A DNA stretch of 64,000 bases, taken from positions 14,049-78,048 of the forward strand of contig JAPKMW010000045.1 of assembly GCA_026645575.1 (NCBI GenBank), read 5' to 3'. Source of the DNA: Caldilineaceae bacterium. Its GTDB lineage: Bacteria; Chloroflexota; Anaerolineae; Caldilineales; Caldilineaceae. Each line of letters starts with the position of its first letter. Within the stretch, counting starts at the first letter, position 1. The notes beneath the pieces were generated by a model. The model worked only from the letters and a program-made list of their open reading frames with translations. It did not search any database and was not told where the DNA came from. Positions 50,497 through 60,025 of the stretch are shown here, piece after piece. A program made the translations under genes and the position numbers.

Positions 50497-51426
50497 TCAG
50501 GCGTCGATAAGCTGCGCTAGTTCTTCGCCAACCGTTAATTTGCGCTGTTCGACTTCGTTGATCCAGAGTTGCCACATGTCCGGTGCGGTTTGCGGTTTCT
50601 TGTCGCGCTTGATCTTGTCGTAGGCATTCTTGGCGTGGACCGTATCACGGAAGCAGCCCTGTTCGACGCCCCAGGCAATTGCATCCTCCGGGCCGCTGAA
50701 GGCAGCGGGTGAATCCTGTTCCAAGTTGTTCATCTCTTCGCTGGTCAGGCCGCCATAGACTGCCGCCTCAATCTTTTCCGGCATCCCCCGCCAGGAGCCG
50801 GTCTCGTCCCACAAGGTCAAGCCGGAACGGCCCCGCCGCGCCCACTCGACATAGACGCCACGACGGTTTTGATCTTGAATTAGCCGCAATTGCAGATTGA
50901 GCGAACGACGCAACCGGGCCAGCTCCACCACGCTGATGGTCGTACTCTCCACTTCCCGCGCTTGCCCATCCAACCCGCTGCGCAGGTGGTAGATCCAGAG
51001 CGTATCGACGCCCCAGCCGGTGACGGTGTCTTGTAACAGGCGCATGGCCAGCGCTTTGTCCTTGAACGATGCCACCCGATTCTTGTTGCGCCCGGCGTCA
51101 TTATCCAGAATCGCTTCGACAATCAGCGGGGACAAAATGCTCGTCAGGCTGTCGATCACCACGGTTTTCACGCCCGACCCGCTCATGTTTTCTTTGAGCA
51201 GCGCAGCGATCCGCTCGGCGTTGACATTGTCAGATGGCTCATCGCTCAACTGAAAAACTTCATCATTGGCAAAGCGGGCGACCTCGGCAAATCGGTGGTC
51301 GGCATCCACCACCAAGAGGGGGCCGGCCATCTGGGCGGCGAAGGTGCTTTTGCCGCTGCCGGGGTAGCCCACCAACGCCCACTGGCGCGGCGGATACTGA
51401 ATTTTGTCCATCTTCTTGAAAGCCAT
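50497..51426 (-). CDS. RecA/Sak4-like AAA ATPase of phage type
   Basis: 309 residues. Walker A GYPGSGKST at residues 20-28, LLVVDAD, Walker B TVVIDSLTS, and a Sak4-like core that in phages supports single-strand annealing or RecA-type recombination. The C-terminal 100 residues (GPEDAIAWGVEQGCF, NAYDKIK) resemble the tail regions of phage recombination ATPases. No other phage gene is nearby, so this is an orphan or domesticated gene. GAGAGGAAG precedes the ATG at good distance. The assignment to Sak4 is from motifs and context memory; another P-loop ATPase remains possible. Confidence 0.65.
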   Translation of the reverse strand: MAFKKMDKIQYPPRQWALVGYPGSGKSTFAAQMAGPLLVVDADHRFAEVARFANDEVFQLSDEPSDNVNAERIAALLKENMSGSGVKTVVIDSLTSILSPLIVEAILDNDAGRNKNRVASFKDKALAMRLLQDTVTGWGVDTLWIYHLRSGLDGQAREVESTTISVVELARLRRSLNLQLRLIQDQNRRGVYVEWARRGRSGLTLWDETGSWRGMPEKIEAAVYGGLTSEEMNNLEQDSPAAFSGPEDAIAWGVEQGCFRDTVHAKNAYDKIKRDKKPQTAPDMWQLWINEVEQRKLTVGEELAQLIDA

Positions 51427-51482
51427 TGCTCAACTTCCTCTCATTCTAGTAGAACTCACACAGGAATCATGACTGCGTCAGA

Positions 51483-51507
51483 GAAGCGCACACAAAAGGT
51501 GCGCTTC
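51483..51507. other. Hairpin upstream of the Sak4-like gene
   Basis: Perfect 9-bp arms GAAGCGCAC (51483-51491) and GTGCGCTTC (51499-51507) with a 7-nt loop, in the leader region of the minus-strand ATPase gene or at the end of the GNAT transcript. Confidence 0.55.
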
Positions 51508-51656
51508 TGCGGATGGCGCAAGCCCTACCCAACCACAGGGGACTTTCCAGTCAGAAGTATAATAGCACACCTGTTCTTTTTTGTCACGCAAAGCAGTGGC
51601 TGGTTTCCTATGACGAAGTTTCCGATGATGAAAGGGTGAACAATTGCCGTCGAGGG

Positions 51657-52199
51657 CTATCCTGTCGGCAACGTGGTGTTGCCTTCCCCCAACGCTCGTT
51701 GCATCAACACGCCATCCAGCCAGCGGCCATGTTTGAAGCCAATCGTCGGCAGCAGCCCGACCTGGATAAAGCCTAGGCTACGATGGAGTTGGATCGAAGC
51801 AAGGTTTTCGCTATCGCCAATAACGGCGATCATCTGGCGGAAGCCACGGTCGGTGCAAGCGTCGATAACCCTGGTCATGAGTTGACGGGCAATGCCCCGC
51901 CGCTGGTAGGCCGCGTCCACATAGATCGAATTTTCGACGGTGAAGCGGTAACCGGGGCGGGGGCGGTAGCTACTGGCATAGCTGTAGCCGATCACCTGGT
52001 CATCCAGGGTCGCCACAAAATAGGGGTAGCCTTGATCCAGGATGGCCCGCATCCGCCGGCGCATCTCGTCGTCATCGGGCGGCGTCAATTCCCACGAGGC
52101 GGTGCCATAGACAACGTGATCGCGATAGATGCGGTTAATGGCTGGCGCATCGTCGAGAATAACATCGTCGAGAATAACATGGCGAATTGTTACTGTCAT
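51657..52199 (-). CDS. GNAT acetyltransferase, phosphinothricin-acetyltransferase-like
   Basis: 180 residues. The fold is shown by PAINRIYRDHVVYGTASWELTPPD, the GYSYASSYRPRPGYRFTVENSIYVDAAYQRRGI segment (GNAT motif A with QRRGIARQL as acyl-CoA site), MIAVIGDSENLASIQLHRSLGF. This pattern is that of Pat/Bar-type enzymes that acetylate amino-group substrates; the true substrate is not known. Start ATG 52199, with GAGGAA 9 nt upstream, lies 4 nt after the stop of the preceding gene, so the two are coupled. The start of the protein shows a 15-bp in-frame tandem duplication (VILDD VILDD). Confidence 0.85.
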   Translation of the reverse strand: MTVTIRHVILDDVILDDAPAINRIYRDHVVYGTASWELTPPDDDEMRRRMRAILDQGYPYFVATLDDQVIGYSYASSYRPRPGYRFTVENSIYVDAAYQRRGIARQLMTRVIDACTDRGFRQMIAVIGDSENLASIQLHRSLGFIQVGLLPTIGFKHGRWLDGVLMQRALGEGNTTLPTG

Positions 52200-52203
52200 A
52201 ATA

Positions 52204-53457
52204 TTATTCCTCGGTAAGCTGTACCCACAGTGCATCCCCGGCGCGCCGGGCAATCAGAAAGCGCTGTTCGCCATCGACACCCACATCGGTAATGACATAA
52301 TGACCGGGATCGCTGCCTAGATAATGACTAAAAAGCTGGTCGGTGGCGGCGCGCCAGTGGAGCGCTTCGTCGGGGTGGGTTTGTTGGAGGTTCGTCCAGT
52401 TGGCCGGGATTTCAATGGCGATGAGGGGTGCATCAGCCATCAGGTCGATACGCTGCCACCCGTCATTGACACGCACTATCGACGGCTGGTTTGCTAAGGA
52501 CACAACGACCGATTGCGCATCAAAGAGCGGCACACACCGCACCCGGTTTGTGTCAAGCAGCCAGGTCAGACTCAGGCGGGAAGCTGGACCACGATTGAGT
52601 GCGTTGCGAAAGGGGTAATAATCGGGCGTAAAGGTGAAGGCGACGGCGCGTAGCAAGCCAAAGTTGAGCGCCGCATTGGCATACTGGAGCGGATCGACTG
52701 TCCAGTGAATGACGCTAATCCCCTGGGCCAGGGCTTGTTCCGCCTGGATCTTCTTGAGCAGATAGCCAAGTCGTAACCCGCGATGGGCCGGCAGGACGCC
52801 CATTAACTGCGATTCAATGCGTAACTCGCGTTCGGCATGACCACCCCACTGATCAGGTAAGGCTGGACCACCTCGTTTATAGAAACCAAAGAGAAAACCG
52901 GCCACCGCCCCATCCACCCGCGCCACCAACGACGTACCCAACGGAAAATCGTTGCTATGCAAATCGACCGGATAGAGAAATTCGGCTGGACTGCCCCAAA
53001 TGTGTTGCTGCTGGTCACGAATGGTGGCCGCTTCCGCAGCATCCGGGTGGCCGATGTCCAATACACCAACCGTGTGGTGCGTAGGTGTGTATGGGTGCAA
53101 TGCTGTGGGATCGTAAAAGAGCAGTTGTTCACTGCCAAGCAGTTGCGCAAAATGGGGGGATAGCAAAGCCCAGTCGATGGGTGATGCCGACGGCGCGGTA
53201 TGATACCGTACTACATAGGCAAGCCGGTGATCAGTGCTGGCCGGATCGCTGTTGTAGGGCAGGGCAAAGGCGCCGCCTATCACTTGCGCCGCTTGTTGCA
53301 CCTGCACTGCCATACCACCAATGTGTGGGAAGGCGGCTTGCAAAAAGTGATAGGGCAACAGGTGTGGGTTCTGCCCGCCGCCTAGTTGCTGGTAAAGGGC
53401 ATCGAGGTCAGCCCGCCAGCGATCACTGTGACTATGGAGCGCAACGATCTGGTACAT
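52204..53457 (-). CDS. Predicted GNAT-superfamily acetyltransferase, COG3375-like
   Basis: About 417 residues, start ATG 53457, since upstream residues come from a palindromic element. Middle part: PAHRGLRLGYLLKKIQAE (acyl-CoA loop), then HWTVDPLQYANAALNFGLL, and LNRGPASRLSLTWLLD, the conserved tail of this family (W-x-x-D-P-x-x-x-x-N and N-x-G-x-x-S-x-R). The last 120 residues are an added domain ending in a strand-rich stretch (HYVITDVGVDGEQRFLIARR). Substrate unknown. Its stop is 4 nt before the next GNAT gene, so the pair may form one transcript. Confidence 0.75.
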   Translation of the reverse strand: MYQIVALHSHSDRWRADLDALYQQLGGGQNPHLLPYHFLQAAFPHIGGMAVQVQQAAQVIGGAFALPYNSDPASTDHRLAYVVRYHTAPSASPIDWALLSPHFAQLLGSEQLLFYDPTALHPYTPTHHTVGVLDIGHPDAAEAATIRDQQQHIWGSPAEFLYPVDLHSNDFPLGTSLVARVDGAVAGFLFGFYKRGGPALPDQWGGHAERELRIESQLMGVLPAHRGLRLGYLLKKIQAEQALAQGISVIHWTVDPLQYANAALNFGLLRAVAFTFTPDYYPFRNALNRGPASRLSLTWLLDTNRVRCVPLFDAQSVVVSLANQPSIVRVNDGWQRIDLMADAPLIAIEIPANWTNLQQTHPDEALHWRAATDQLFSHYLGSDPGHYVITDVGVDGEQRFLIARRAGDALWVQLTEE

Positions 53458-53480
53458 ATCATCATGAAACTTGATCTTGC

Positions 53481-53551
53481 TCAAAGATTGCGCAGAGTAC
53501 GCAGATTTATCATTGCCTGATTTTAATCTGCGTACTCTGCGCAATCTTTGA
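53481..53551. repeat. Perfect 27-bp inverted repeat after rlmB-like gene
   Basis: Arms 53481-53507 and 53525-53551, loop 17 nt (core GATTGCGCAGAGTACGCAGA). It separates the rlmB-like gene from the GNAT pair on the minus strand. Confidence 0.9.
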
Positions 53552-53569
53552 TGATTTTGTGAATAGTGC

Positions 53570-54337
53570 TTACGTCTTTGCCTTGACCGGCTCACGCGCC
53601 TGGCGGGCGGCATAGAGGACAATGCTGCCGGCGACGGCGGCGTTGAGGCTTTCCACTTGACCGAACATGGGCAGGCGCACGAGAAAATCACAGCGCTCGC
53701 GAGTTAGGCGGCTCAACCCTTCCCCTTCGCTGCCCACCACCAGCGCCAGTGCGCCGGTCAGGTTGGCCCGGCTGAGGGGAAGAGCGTTCTCGACATTGTC
53801 CAGCCCGGCAACCCAGATGTTGGCTTCTTTTAGCTCCTCAATGGTGCGGTTGAGATTGGTCACCTGGACAACGCGCAGATGTTCCACGGCGCCGGCGCTG
53901 GCATTGCTCACCGCTGCTGTGACGTGAGCCGAGCGGCGGTCGGGGATGATCACGCCGTGGATGCCCATTGCTTCGGCTGTGCGAAAGAGCGTCCCCAGAT
54001 TTTGTGGATCTTGCAGATGGTCGAGCAGGAGAAGAAAGGGCGCTTCCCCAATGGCGCGGCCATAGTCGAGACAGGCGGCCAGATCGACATAGGGATAGTC
54101 GCCCACCTCCAACGCCACCCCTTGGGCGTTGACCTGTTGCGCGGCCAGCTTTTCAAAGAGGCCACCTTTGATCGGGCGTGTCGGTACAGAAAGCGTTTCG
54201 GCTTGTGTCATAATATCACCGATGACGCCAGTGCGCATCGGTTCACTGGTTCCTTCAAGCCAAAGCCGAAAGAGGCGGCGGCGGTTGGCGCGTAGGGTTT
54301 CTAAGACCGCACGACGACCATAGATTAGTTCACTCAT
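53570..54337 (-). CDS. rlmB: 23S rRNA 2'-O-methyltransferase, RlmB/TrmH family
   Basis: 255 residues, SPOUT methyltransferase using S-adenosylmethionine to methylate rRNA ribose. N-terminal substrate-binding domain ([19 protein letters not shown]). Catalytic domain motif 1 [20 protein letters not shown], motif 2 [10 protein letters not shown], motif 3 [14 protein letters not shown]; the knot fold is complete. Start ATG 54337 overlaps the Uma2 stop by 4 nt (ATGA). In many bacteria this gene follows cysS, as here with a Uma2 gene between. Specificity for G2251 or another site cannot be told. Confidence 0.9.
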   Translation of the reverse strand: MSELIYGRRAVLETLRANRRRLFRLWLEGTSEPMRTGVIGDIMTQAETLSVPTRPIKGGLFEKLAAQQVNAQGVALEVGDYPYVDLAACLDYGRAIGEAPFLLLLDHLQDPQNLGTLFRTAEAMGIHGVIIPDRRSAHVTAAVSNASAGAVEHLRVVQVTNLNRTIEELKEANIWVAGLDNVENALPLSRANLTGALALVVGSEGEGLSRLTRERCDFLVRLPMFGQVESLNAAVAGSIVLYAARQAREPVKAKT

Positions 54338-54906
54338 AGTTGTTCTGGTCCAAACACTTGGTCTATTGACAATTGAAGACCGGGGCTTACACAATTGCTA
54401 GTGATCACGCCGCGTCTTACCATTTTTCGATTAACATACTCATCGCCATCGGGTTGTGTATATTGTTCAATAACACGCCGTTTGATATTTACAATCCATA
54501 CCTCAGGAATGCCAGCCGCGGCATAGCGTGGTAATTTTTCCGTTCGATCGGAACTGGCCGATGTATTTGCAACCTCAATGATCAGCAGAATGTCATTGGC
54601 TGTCGGATGGTGTTGTCGATAGAAATCATCGCGCCAGCGTAAGAGGGCAAGATCTGGTTGCGGTTCACTATAATCATCTAACTGGATCGGATCTTGAATA
54701 CTAACAATAACCCTACCACCAGCCCACTGAATTAAAAATTGGCTTAACCACTTTACCTGCCCTGCATGAATAGCATCAACTGGACTCATATCGTATATTT
54801 CACCATCCAGTAATTCGACGCGATCATCTTCTTGAAAGATGCCTACGTCAATCATCTTATGATAATCGTCTACTGTAAGGCGTCGCCGTAAACTTTGTAT
54901 TGTCAT
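54334..54906 (-). CDS. Uma2-family (DUF820) putative nuclease
   Basis: 190 residues of a PD-(D/E)XK-like fold, common in many copies in Chloroflexota and cyanobacteria, of unknown function. Seen: start [22 protein letters not shown], then PDLALL with the Asp, and [35 protein letters not shown], whose Glu and Lys complete the active site pattern. It is AT-richer than its neighbours. It lies between cysS (3 nt gap) and rlmB (4 nt overlap), so it appears inserted into a conserved gene pair. Confidence 0.85.
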   Translation of the reverse strand: MTIQSLRRRLTVDDYHKMIDVGIFQEDDRVELLDGEIYDMSPVDAIHAGQVKWLSQFLIQWAGGRVIVSIQDPIQLDDYSEPQPDLALLRWRDDFYRQHHPTANDILLIIEVANTSASSDRTEKLPRYAAAGIPEVWIVNIKRRVIEQYTQPDGDEYVNRKMVRRGVITSNCVSPGLQLSIDQVFGPEQL

Positions 54907-54909
54907 GGT

Positions 54910-56316
54910 TTACTCCCCAAAACGCCACACCGGCCCTTCCGGCGTATCTTCGATCACAACCCCTTGCTCTTTCAAGCCGTTGCGCACTTTATCCGCCAGC
55001 GCCCACTGTTTGGCGGTGCGCAACTCAGTGCGAATGTTGACCAGCAGATCAACAAAGGGTTTCACATCGCCGCGCCCGCTGCCCTCGTTGCTCTCTTCCG
55101 TCAGGGTGAGGCCGAGGACGCCGGTCAACTCGCGTAGGGTCTGTTGGGCGGCGCTAAAGAAGGGGCCGCTAACACCGGCATCACGGGCGCTGTTGATGGC
55201 GCGCACCAGTTCAAAGATGGCAGCCATGCCGGTGCTGGTGTTAAAGTCGTCGTCCATGGCTGTAATAAAGTTGGCGCGGGCATTTTCGGTCGCTTCGCGC
55301 AACGTATCGACCTCTTCGCCGGTGGTCTTGGGGCCTTTGCTGGGGCGCAGGCCGGTCAATAGGCGGGTGAGGACGCGCTTGGCAGTGGTCAAGGTCTCGT
55401 CGTTGTAGACCACTGGTTTGCGATAGTGGCCGGAGTAGATGAGGATGCGTAGGGCGTCGCTGCTGTGTTTGTTGAGAAAGTCATCAATCGTGATCAGGTT
55501 GCCCAGCGACTTGCTCATCTTTTCGCCGGCCAGTTGCAACATGCCATTGTGCATCCAGTAGCGCGCAAAGGATTTACCAGTCATGCTTTCGGTCTGGGCG
55601 ATCTCATTTTCGTGGTGGGGGAAGATGAGATCGTTGCCGCCGCCATGAATGTCGATCTGTTCACCCAGGTGGCGCAGACTCATGGCCGAGCATTCAATGT
55701 GCCAGCCGGGGCGCCCCGGTCCCCACGGGCTTTCCCACGCCGGTTCGCCCGGTTTGGCCCCCTTCCAGAGCGCGAAGTCGCCGGGGTGTTCCTTACGTTG
55801 ATCTTCTTCGACGCGGGTGCCGCTCATGGCCTCTTCCAGACTGCGCCGGCTCAGTTTGCCGTAATCCTCATCCTTGGTTACGCGGAAGTAGACATCACCC
55901 GCCAGTTGATAGGCATAGCCCCCTTCGCCCAGATTCTGCACCATCTGGATGATTTCCGGCATCGTCTCGCTGACCTTGGGGTAGACATCGGCGGGCATAA
56001 TATTGAGGTCATTCAGATGGCGTAGATACTCGTCGGCGTAATGATTGGCCAGTGCGATGGGATCTTCGCCCCGTTCGTTGGCGCGCCGAATGATCTTGTC
56101 ATCGACATCGGTAAAGTTGGTGACATAGCGCACCTGATAACCGCGGTAAATCAAGTAGCGGCGCACCATGTCAAAGACAATCGCCGCCATGGCATGACCA
56201 ATATGGGCGTTGGCGTAGACCGTGGGGCCGCAAACATACATACGCACCTTGCCCGGCTCTACGGTTTGAAACTCCTCGGTCTGGCGGGTGAGCGTGTTGT
56301 AGATGCGAAGCGTCAT
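54910..56316 (-). CDS. cysS: Cysteine-tRNA ligase
   Basis: 468 residues, class I synthetase that charges tRNA-Cys. HIGH motif NAHIGHA and KMSKS motif EKMSKSLGN are intact. Zinc-site residues appear in MYVCGPTV (Cys), WHIECSAM (Cys) and [10 protein letters not shown] (His). The C-terminal anticodon-binding part shows [12 protein letters not shown] and the final [12 protein letters not shown] typical of the family. Length is normal. AGGAT lies 9 nt upstream of the ATG; a TATAAT at 56366-56371 gives the promoter. Confidence 0.97.
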   Translation of the reverse strand: MTLRIYNTLTRQTEEFQTVEPGKVRMYVCGPTVYANAHIGHAMAAIVFDMVRRYLIYRGYQVRYVTNFTDVDDKIIRRANERGEDPIALANHYADEYLRHLNDLNIMPADVYPKVSETMPEIIQMVQNLGEGGYAYQLAGDVYFRVTKDEDYGKLSRRSLEEAMSGTRVEEDQRKEHPGDFALWKGAKPGEPAWESPWGPGRPGWHIECSAMSLRHLGEQIDIHGGGNDLIFPHHENEIAQTESMTGKSFARYWMHNGMLQLAGEKMSKSLGNLITIDDFLNKHSSDALRILIYSGHYRKPVVYNDETLTTAKRVLTRLLTGLRPSKGPKTTGEEVDTLREATENARANFITAMDDDFNTSTGMAAIFELVRAINSARDAGVSGPFFSAAQQTLRELTGVLGLTLTEESNEGSGRGDVKPFVDLLVNIRTELRTAKQWALADKVRNGLKEQGVVIEDTPEGPVWRFGE

Positions 56317-56365
56317 GAAAATCGATCCTATCTGTAATTGGGATAAGGGTACAAAAGTTGGAGCT

Positions 56366-56371
56366 ATTATA
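56366..56371 (-). promoter_or_regulatory. -10 box for cysS
   Basis: Consensus TATAAT on the minus strand, with a TGT extension upstream; the -35 region is poor (T-rich). Start near 56359, leader about 43 nt. Confidence 0.5.
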
Positions 56372-56397
56372 ACATAGATTGGATTAGAAAAAATAAA

Positions 56398-56466
56398 GAG
56401 ATTGCGAGATAAAGAGATTGCGAGATTCGTACCTAGAATCTCGCAATCTCTTTATCTCGCAATCTC
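56398..56466. repeat. Perfect 31-bp inverted repeat, family C
   Basis: Arms 56398-56428 and 56436-56466 with a 7-nt loop; each arm is itself a tandem repeat of GAGATTGCGAGAT. Related sequence (GAGATTGAGAGATA) is found at 61917-61997. It lies upstream of cysS and downstream of the PIN gene. Confidence 0.9.
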
Positions 56467-56492
56467 CAGCAAACGACAATTCAATTTGCCGG

Positions 56493-57572
56493 TTATTCAG
56501 GTGTGGCAAAGATCAATCGACCGGCATTGGTCTGTAATACTTTGGTCACTTGCACCAACACTTCCTGATTGAGGAAGCGCCGGCCATTTTCAACAACCAC
56601 CATCGTGCCGTCATCCAGGAAGCCGACGCCCTGGCTGGCTTCTTTGCCCTCCTGGATGATGCGCAAGGGCAACTCTTCCCCAGGTAGCAAGACTGCCTTG
56701 ACCGCATTTGCCAATTCGTTGATGTTCAAGACTTTGATGCCCTGCAAACGCGCCACACGATTGAGATTGTAATCGTTGGTGACAATGGCCGCGTCCATCT
56801 GTAACGCCAGGCTGATCAATTTGTCATCAACCTGCTGGGCGTCCTGCGGGTCTTGATCGATAAACTCGATCTGGACATCATCCGTATTTTGCAGCCGATC
56901 CAACATCTCCAAGCCACGCCGACCGCGGTTACGTCGCAGGGTATCAGACGAATCAGCAATGTATTGCAACTCATTCAAGACAAAGCGCGGCACCAATAAG
57001 ATGCCAGGGATAAAACCGGTTTGGGCAATGTCGGCAATGCGACCATCAATGATCACACTCGTATCAAGCAGCAGCCGGGGTGGTTCATAGCTGCTTGTAC
57101 CATGACCGGCCACTGCTTTGGCGGTAGTAGCTGCACTGGCGACAGTTGGCTGACCCAGCCGAAAGAACGCCAGCAGATCCTCCTGCCGGGTGACAGCCAC
57201 CGTAGTACCAAGATAACCAAAAATAATAACAAGAATTAAAGGTAAAATGCTGCCAAACGGTGGGGGTAACTGGGCAACCGGATAACTTAACAACACAGCA
57301 ATCAACAAACCCACCATCAACCCGATTGTGCCGGCCATCAGATCACTAGTTGGAATCGAGCGTAGGCTATTGCGAGCGGCTTTGGCCGGCGCAATGACCA
57401 GCCAGGGCGCTAAGAGATAGCCCAAGGCGCCGCCGATCAACGTGGTCGGCACAATATAAAAGGCCGAATCCGTTGTCAGATACCCCGTTTGCGCTAAAGC
57501 AACCCCCAATTCCCAACCAATGAACCCATAAACCAGCGCTCCCAGCACTCGTAATAGAGGCTCAAAACGCAT
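56493..57572 (-). CDS. Membrane PIN/TRAM-domain protein, YacL-like
   Basis: 359 residues, start ATG 57572 with AGGAGA 8 nt upstream. Four membrane helices (residues 1-130) are followed by a PIN domain with acidic active-site residues: [30 protein letters not shown], and [27 protein letters not shown]. The C-terminal TRAM domain binds RNA ([22 protein letters not shown]). The architecture is that of YacL, a presumed RNase of unknown target. All four PIN acidic positions look present. It is the only gene of its transcript, divergent from a glycosyltransferase gene. Confidence 0.9.
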   Translation of the reverse strand: MRFEPLLRVLGALVYGFIGWELGVALAQTGYLTTDSAFYIVPTTLIGGALGYLLAPWLVIAPAKAARNSLRSIPTSDLMAGTIGLMVGLLIAVLLSYPVAQLPPPFGSILPLILVIIFGYLGTTVAVTRQEDLLAFFRLGQPTVASAATTAKAVAGHGTSSYEPPRLLLDTSVIIDGRIADIAQTGFIPGILLVPRFVLNELQYIADSSDTLRRNRGRRGLEMLDRLQNTDDVQIEFIDQDPQDAQQVDDKLISLALQMDAAIVTNDYNLNRVARLQGIKVLNINELANAVKAVLLPGEELPLRIIQEGKEASQGVGFLDDGTMVVVENGRRFLNQEVLVQVTKVLQTNAGRLIFATPE

Positions 57573-57892
57573 TGTGTACTCTCCTACTAACATAAGTTCA
57601 CCAATCATTCTGTCATTATGGCATTGAACCGTACAGCGGTCAGTAGCACATTCTACTTTTGACGATTCTGCCTGGGCCGTGTCACAATAGGTCAATCGTA
57701 ACACAGCACGATAACCCATTTCAGCGCTGCTGGTCTACGGTCAGCCAACGTCGTTGACCTGCCTTGTCAAAGGATGCTTTGCGTCAAGGAGGGGTCATTT
57801 TCGTAACAAAGCCGCCCGCGCCTAGGCAGTCTATGATCGGCTAGGCGCGGGCAAAAGCGTTCCATCTTTTCTTTACAAATCGAGGCTTTTTT
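57573..57892. other. Divergent intergenic region
   Basis: No gene. A hairpin with 12-bp perfect arms GCCCGCGCCTAG (57814-57825) and CTAGGCGCGGGC (57841-57852), loop 15 nt, lies upstream of the plus-strand glycosyltransferase. A poor minus-strand -10 candidate (CATAAT, about 57613-57618) might serve the PIN gene. Confidence 0.5.
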
Positions 57893-60025
57893 GTGTCAAT
57901 CTATGCGTCGCTGAAGCCGCGCTTCCACCGTCATGCCGATTTTCTTTTGCTCTTCATCCTCTTTGTCAGCTTTCGCCTGAGTAGCGCCTGGTTTTTTCGC
58001 CCCGGCGGCTATATCCGCGATTACAGCGACCTGATCTACTACCAGAGCCGCGCCAGTTGGCAAGATTTTGGTCTGCTGCCCTACCGTGATTATTGGTCGG
58101 AGTATCCACCTTTGTTTGCCTGGCTCAGCGTCTGGATCGATAGTTTCAGCCGATACCTTCCTTTGTGGGAAGACGAGCGGCTCTGGTACGTTGTTCCGTT
58201 CGGTTTGCTGATGACATTAGGAGAGAGCGTGACGTTGGTGACGCTCTATTGGTTGGCCCATCGTCTCTATGGCGCACAGGAGGAACGTCGTGTTCTGCGG
58301 GTTGTCTGGCTCTATAGCGGTCTCTTCCTGCCGGTCTACCTCTTGAACGGTTGGTTCGACGCGTTGCCGGTTGCCACGATTCTAGCCGGACTGGCGCTGC
58401 TTATTGCTCAACCCACGGTGATCGGCGCCCTCGCCTTTGGCGTACTGACCGGCATTGGCGGCTTATTAAAGCTTGTCCCCCTGGCAATGGTGGCGCTCTT
58501 GCCCCTAGCAACCAAACGGCGCACGGTTTGGGCAGTTGGCGCCGCCAGCGCCCTCTTGGTGATGGTCGCCGGTTATGCCATTGCCTACAACCAGGGGTCG
58601 GTGATGACGCTGGCGTCGCTCCGCTCCCTGGTCGAACGTTCGGGGTGGAGTACGCTCTACGCCTGGAGCAATGGCTATACCAAACTCGGCGCCGTTGTGG
58701 GGGATCCCTTTGATCCGTTGGCTGATGTCAGCTTGTACACTCCCTGGTTTTCGCAGCGATTAGTCTGGTTGGGCTGGCTGACCATCGGCGCCATCGCCTT
58801 TGTCTGCGTCTGGCGTCAATCACGCCTGACTGCTACACCGGAACAGACGCCACGCCGCTTGACCCTTTTCGCTGCGTTGACTTATACCATTCTACTCCTG
58901 GCCTATCCCGCCTGGAATCCACAATATGCCTTATATTTGTTGCCTTTTTTGGCGCTTTTGTGGCCCGGCGTTCGTGGCTTGCTATACGCCCTAACCCTGA
59001 CGGCGCTCGTCCTGCTGGAACACCCGATCTATCACAATTTGCTTGGCCCCGACTATGCCCCAATCCATCTCAATTTGGTCGAAGCGGATTACCCACAACT
59101 CTTGCTCCTCCTCATCATCTTGCGCACCACCCTGCTGGCAACCGTGGCCGTTGACCTGGGCTTGCAACTATGGCGCCCACAGATCAAGGCAATTGGGTTA
59201 CCAGTCGGCGCAACACTTGCCATCTGGGCCATCTTGTTCTGGTCAGCGCCCCAGTGGACGCAGGCTTACAGCGCCGGTCGTGAGGCCACCAGTTTGGTGC
59301 GTCCTTTGGCGCGCTTGCTAAATAGCGACAATACCGCCCTGCCAGTCGTTAGTCAACAGCTCCCACTTGGCCGAGAATTGCGACCGTTGCTAAAAAACCC
59401 TAACCGATTGAACCTCATGGGCGGGCGACCAGGGCGCATTGAACCACTTCCAAGGCTGGCGATTCAGGGACCGTTTCTCTATCTCCAAACAACCGATGAT
59501 GATGCGACCACCGCGCCTACCGCCGCCCCCCAATATGGTTGTACAGCCCCCTTCACCATTGCCACCTGGACGCTCTGGCATTGCCACGGCGCTACCCCAG
59601 TCACCCTTGCCCAATTTGCCGAGGGCATTGACCTGCTCGGCGCAACCCAACCCGTCGTCGTGCGCGATCGCTTGCATCTCACACTGCTCTGGCAGGGCCG
59701 GCAGCCTATGGCCCGCGACTACACCGTTTTTCTTCATCTGGTTGATGCCAACGGGCAGATGGTGGGACAGTGGGACCAAATGCCCGGCGCCGGCGCAGCC
59801 CCAACCACAAGCTGGCAACCGCAGCAAGTTGTTGTCGATGACTATCAGATCCCCTTCCAGTTGACCGATGCTGGCGCGCCTTATCACCTGCTGGTCGGTC
59901 TCTATGACCCGACAACGGGAGAACGGTTGCCCCTGCTAGCGAGTGTACGACCCGCCCTCCCCGAAGCGCGCCTGCAACTCTATCAACTCACTTTGCCCTC
60001 TGGTGATCTGGTGGAGGCGCCATGA
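57893..60025 (+). CDS. Membrane glycosyltransferase (GT87/GT39-like) with beta-sandwich tail
   Basis: 710 residues, start GTG 57893 with GAGG about 8 nt upstream. A short cytoplasmic start, then the first helix and the loop RPGGYIRDYSDLIYYQSRA, the acidic catalytic loop of GT-C enzymes (GT87-type DY/SD pattern). About ten membrane helices extend to residue 460. The C-terminal 230 residues are extracytoplasmic and end in a beta-sandwich (LHLTLLWQGRQPM, YTVFLHLVDANGQMV, YHLLVGLYDPTTGERLPLL). The next gene overlaps by 4 nt, so both are coupled. They likely act on polyprenyl-linked sugars; acceptor unknown. Confidence 0.82.
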   Translation: MSIYASLKPRFHRHADFLLLFILFVSFRLSSAWFFRPGGYIRDYSDLIYYQSRASWQDFGLLPYRDYWSEYPPLFAWLSVWIDSFSRYLPLWEDERLWYVVPFGLLMTLGESVTLVTLYWLAHRLYGAQEERRVLRVVWLYSGLFLPVYLLNGWFDALPVATILAGLALLIAQPTVIGALAFGVLTGIGGLLKLVPLAMVALLPLATKRRTVWAVGAASALLVMVAGYAIAYNQGSVMTLASLRSLVERSGWSTLYAWSNGYTKLGAVVGDPFDPLADVSLYTPWFSQRLVWLGWLTIGAIAFVCVWRQSRLTATPEQTPRRLTLFAALTYTILLLAYPAWNPQYALYLLPFLALLWPGVRGLLYALTLTALVLLEHPIYHNLLGPDYAPIHLNLVEADYPQLLLLLIILRTTLLATVAVDLGLQLWRPQIKAIGLPVGATLAIWAILFWSAPQWTQAYSAGREATSLVRPLARLLNSDNTALPVVSQQLPLGRELRPLLKNPNRLNLMGGRPGRIEPLPRLAIQGPFLYLQTTDDDATTAPTAAPQYGCTAPFTIATWTLWHCHGATPVTLAQFAEGIDLLGATQPVVVRDRLHLTLLWQGRQPMARDYTVFLHLVDANGQMVGQWDQMPGAGAAPTTSWQPQQVVVDDYQIPFQLTDAGAPYHLLVGLYDPTTGERLPLLASVRPALPEARLQLYQLTLPSGDLVEAP

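Noticed and set aside
50497..51426. Prophage remnant around the Sak4-like ATPase
   Set aside because: No integrase, structural, lysis or attachment-site sequence is nearby; only one phage-like gene.
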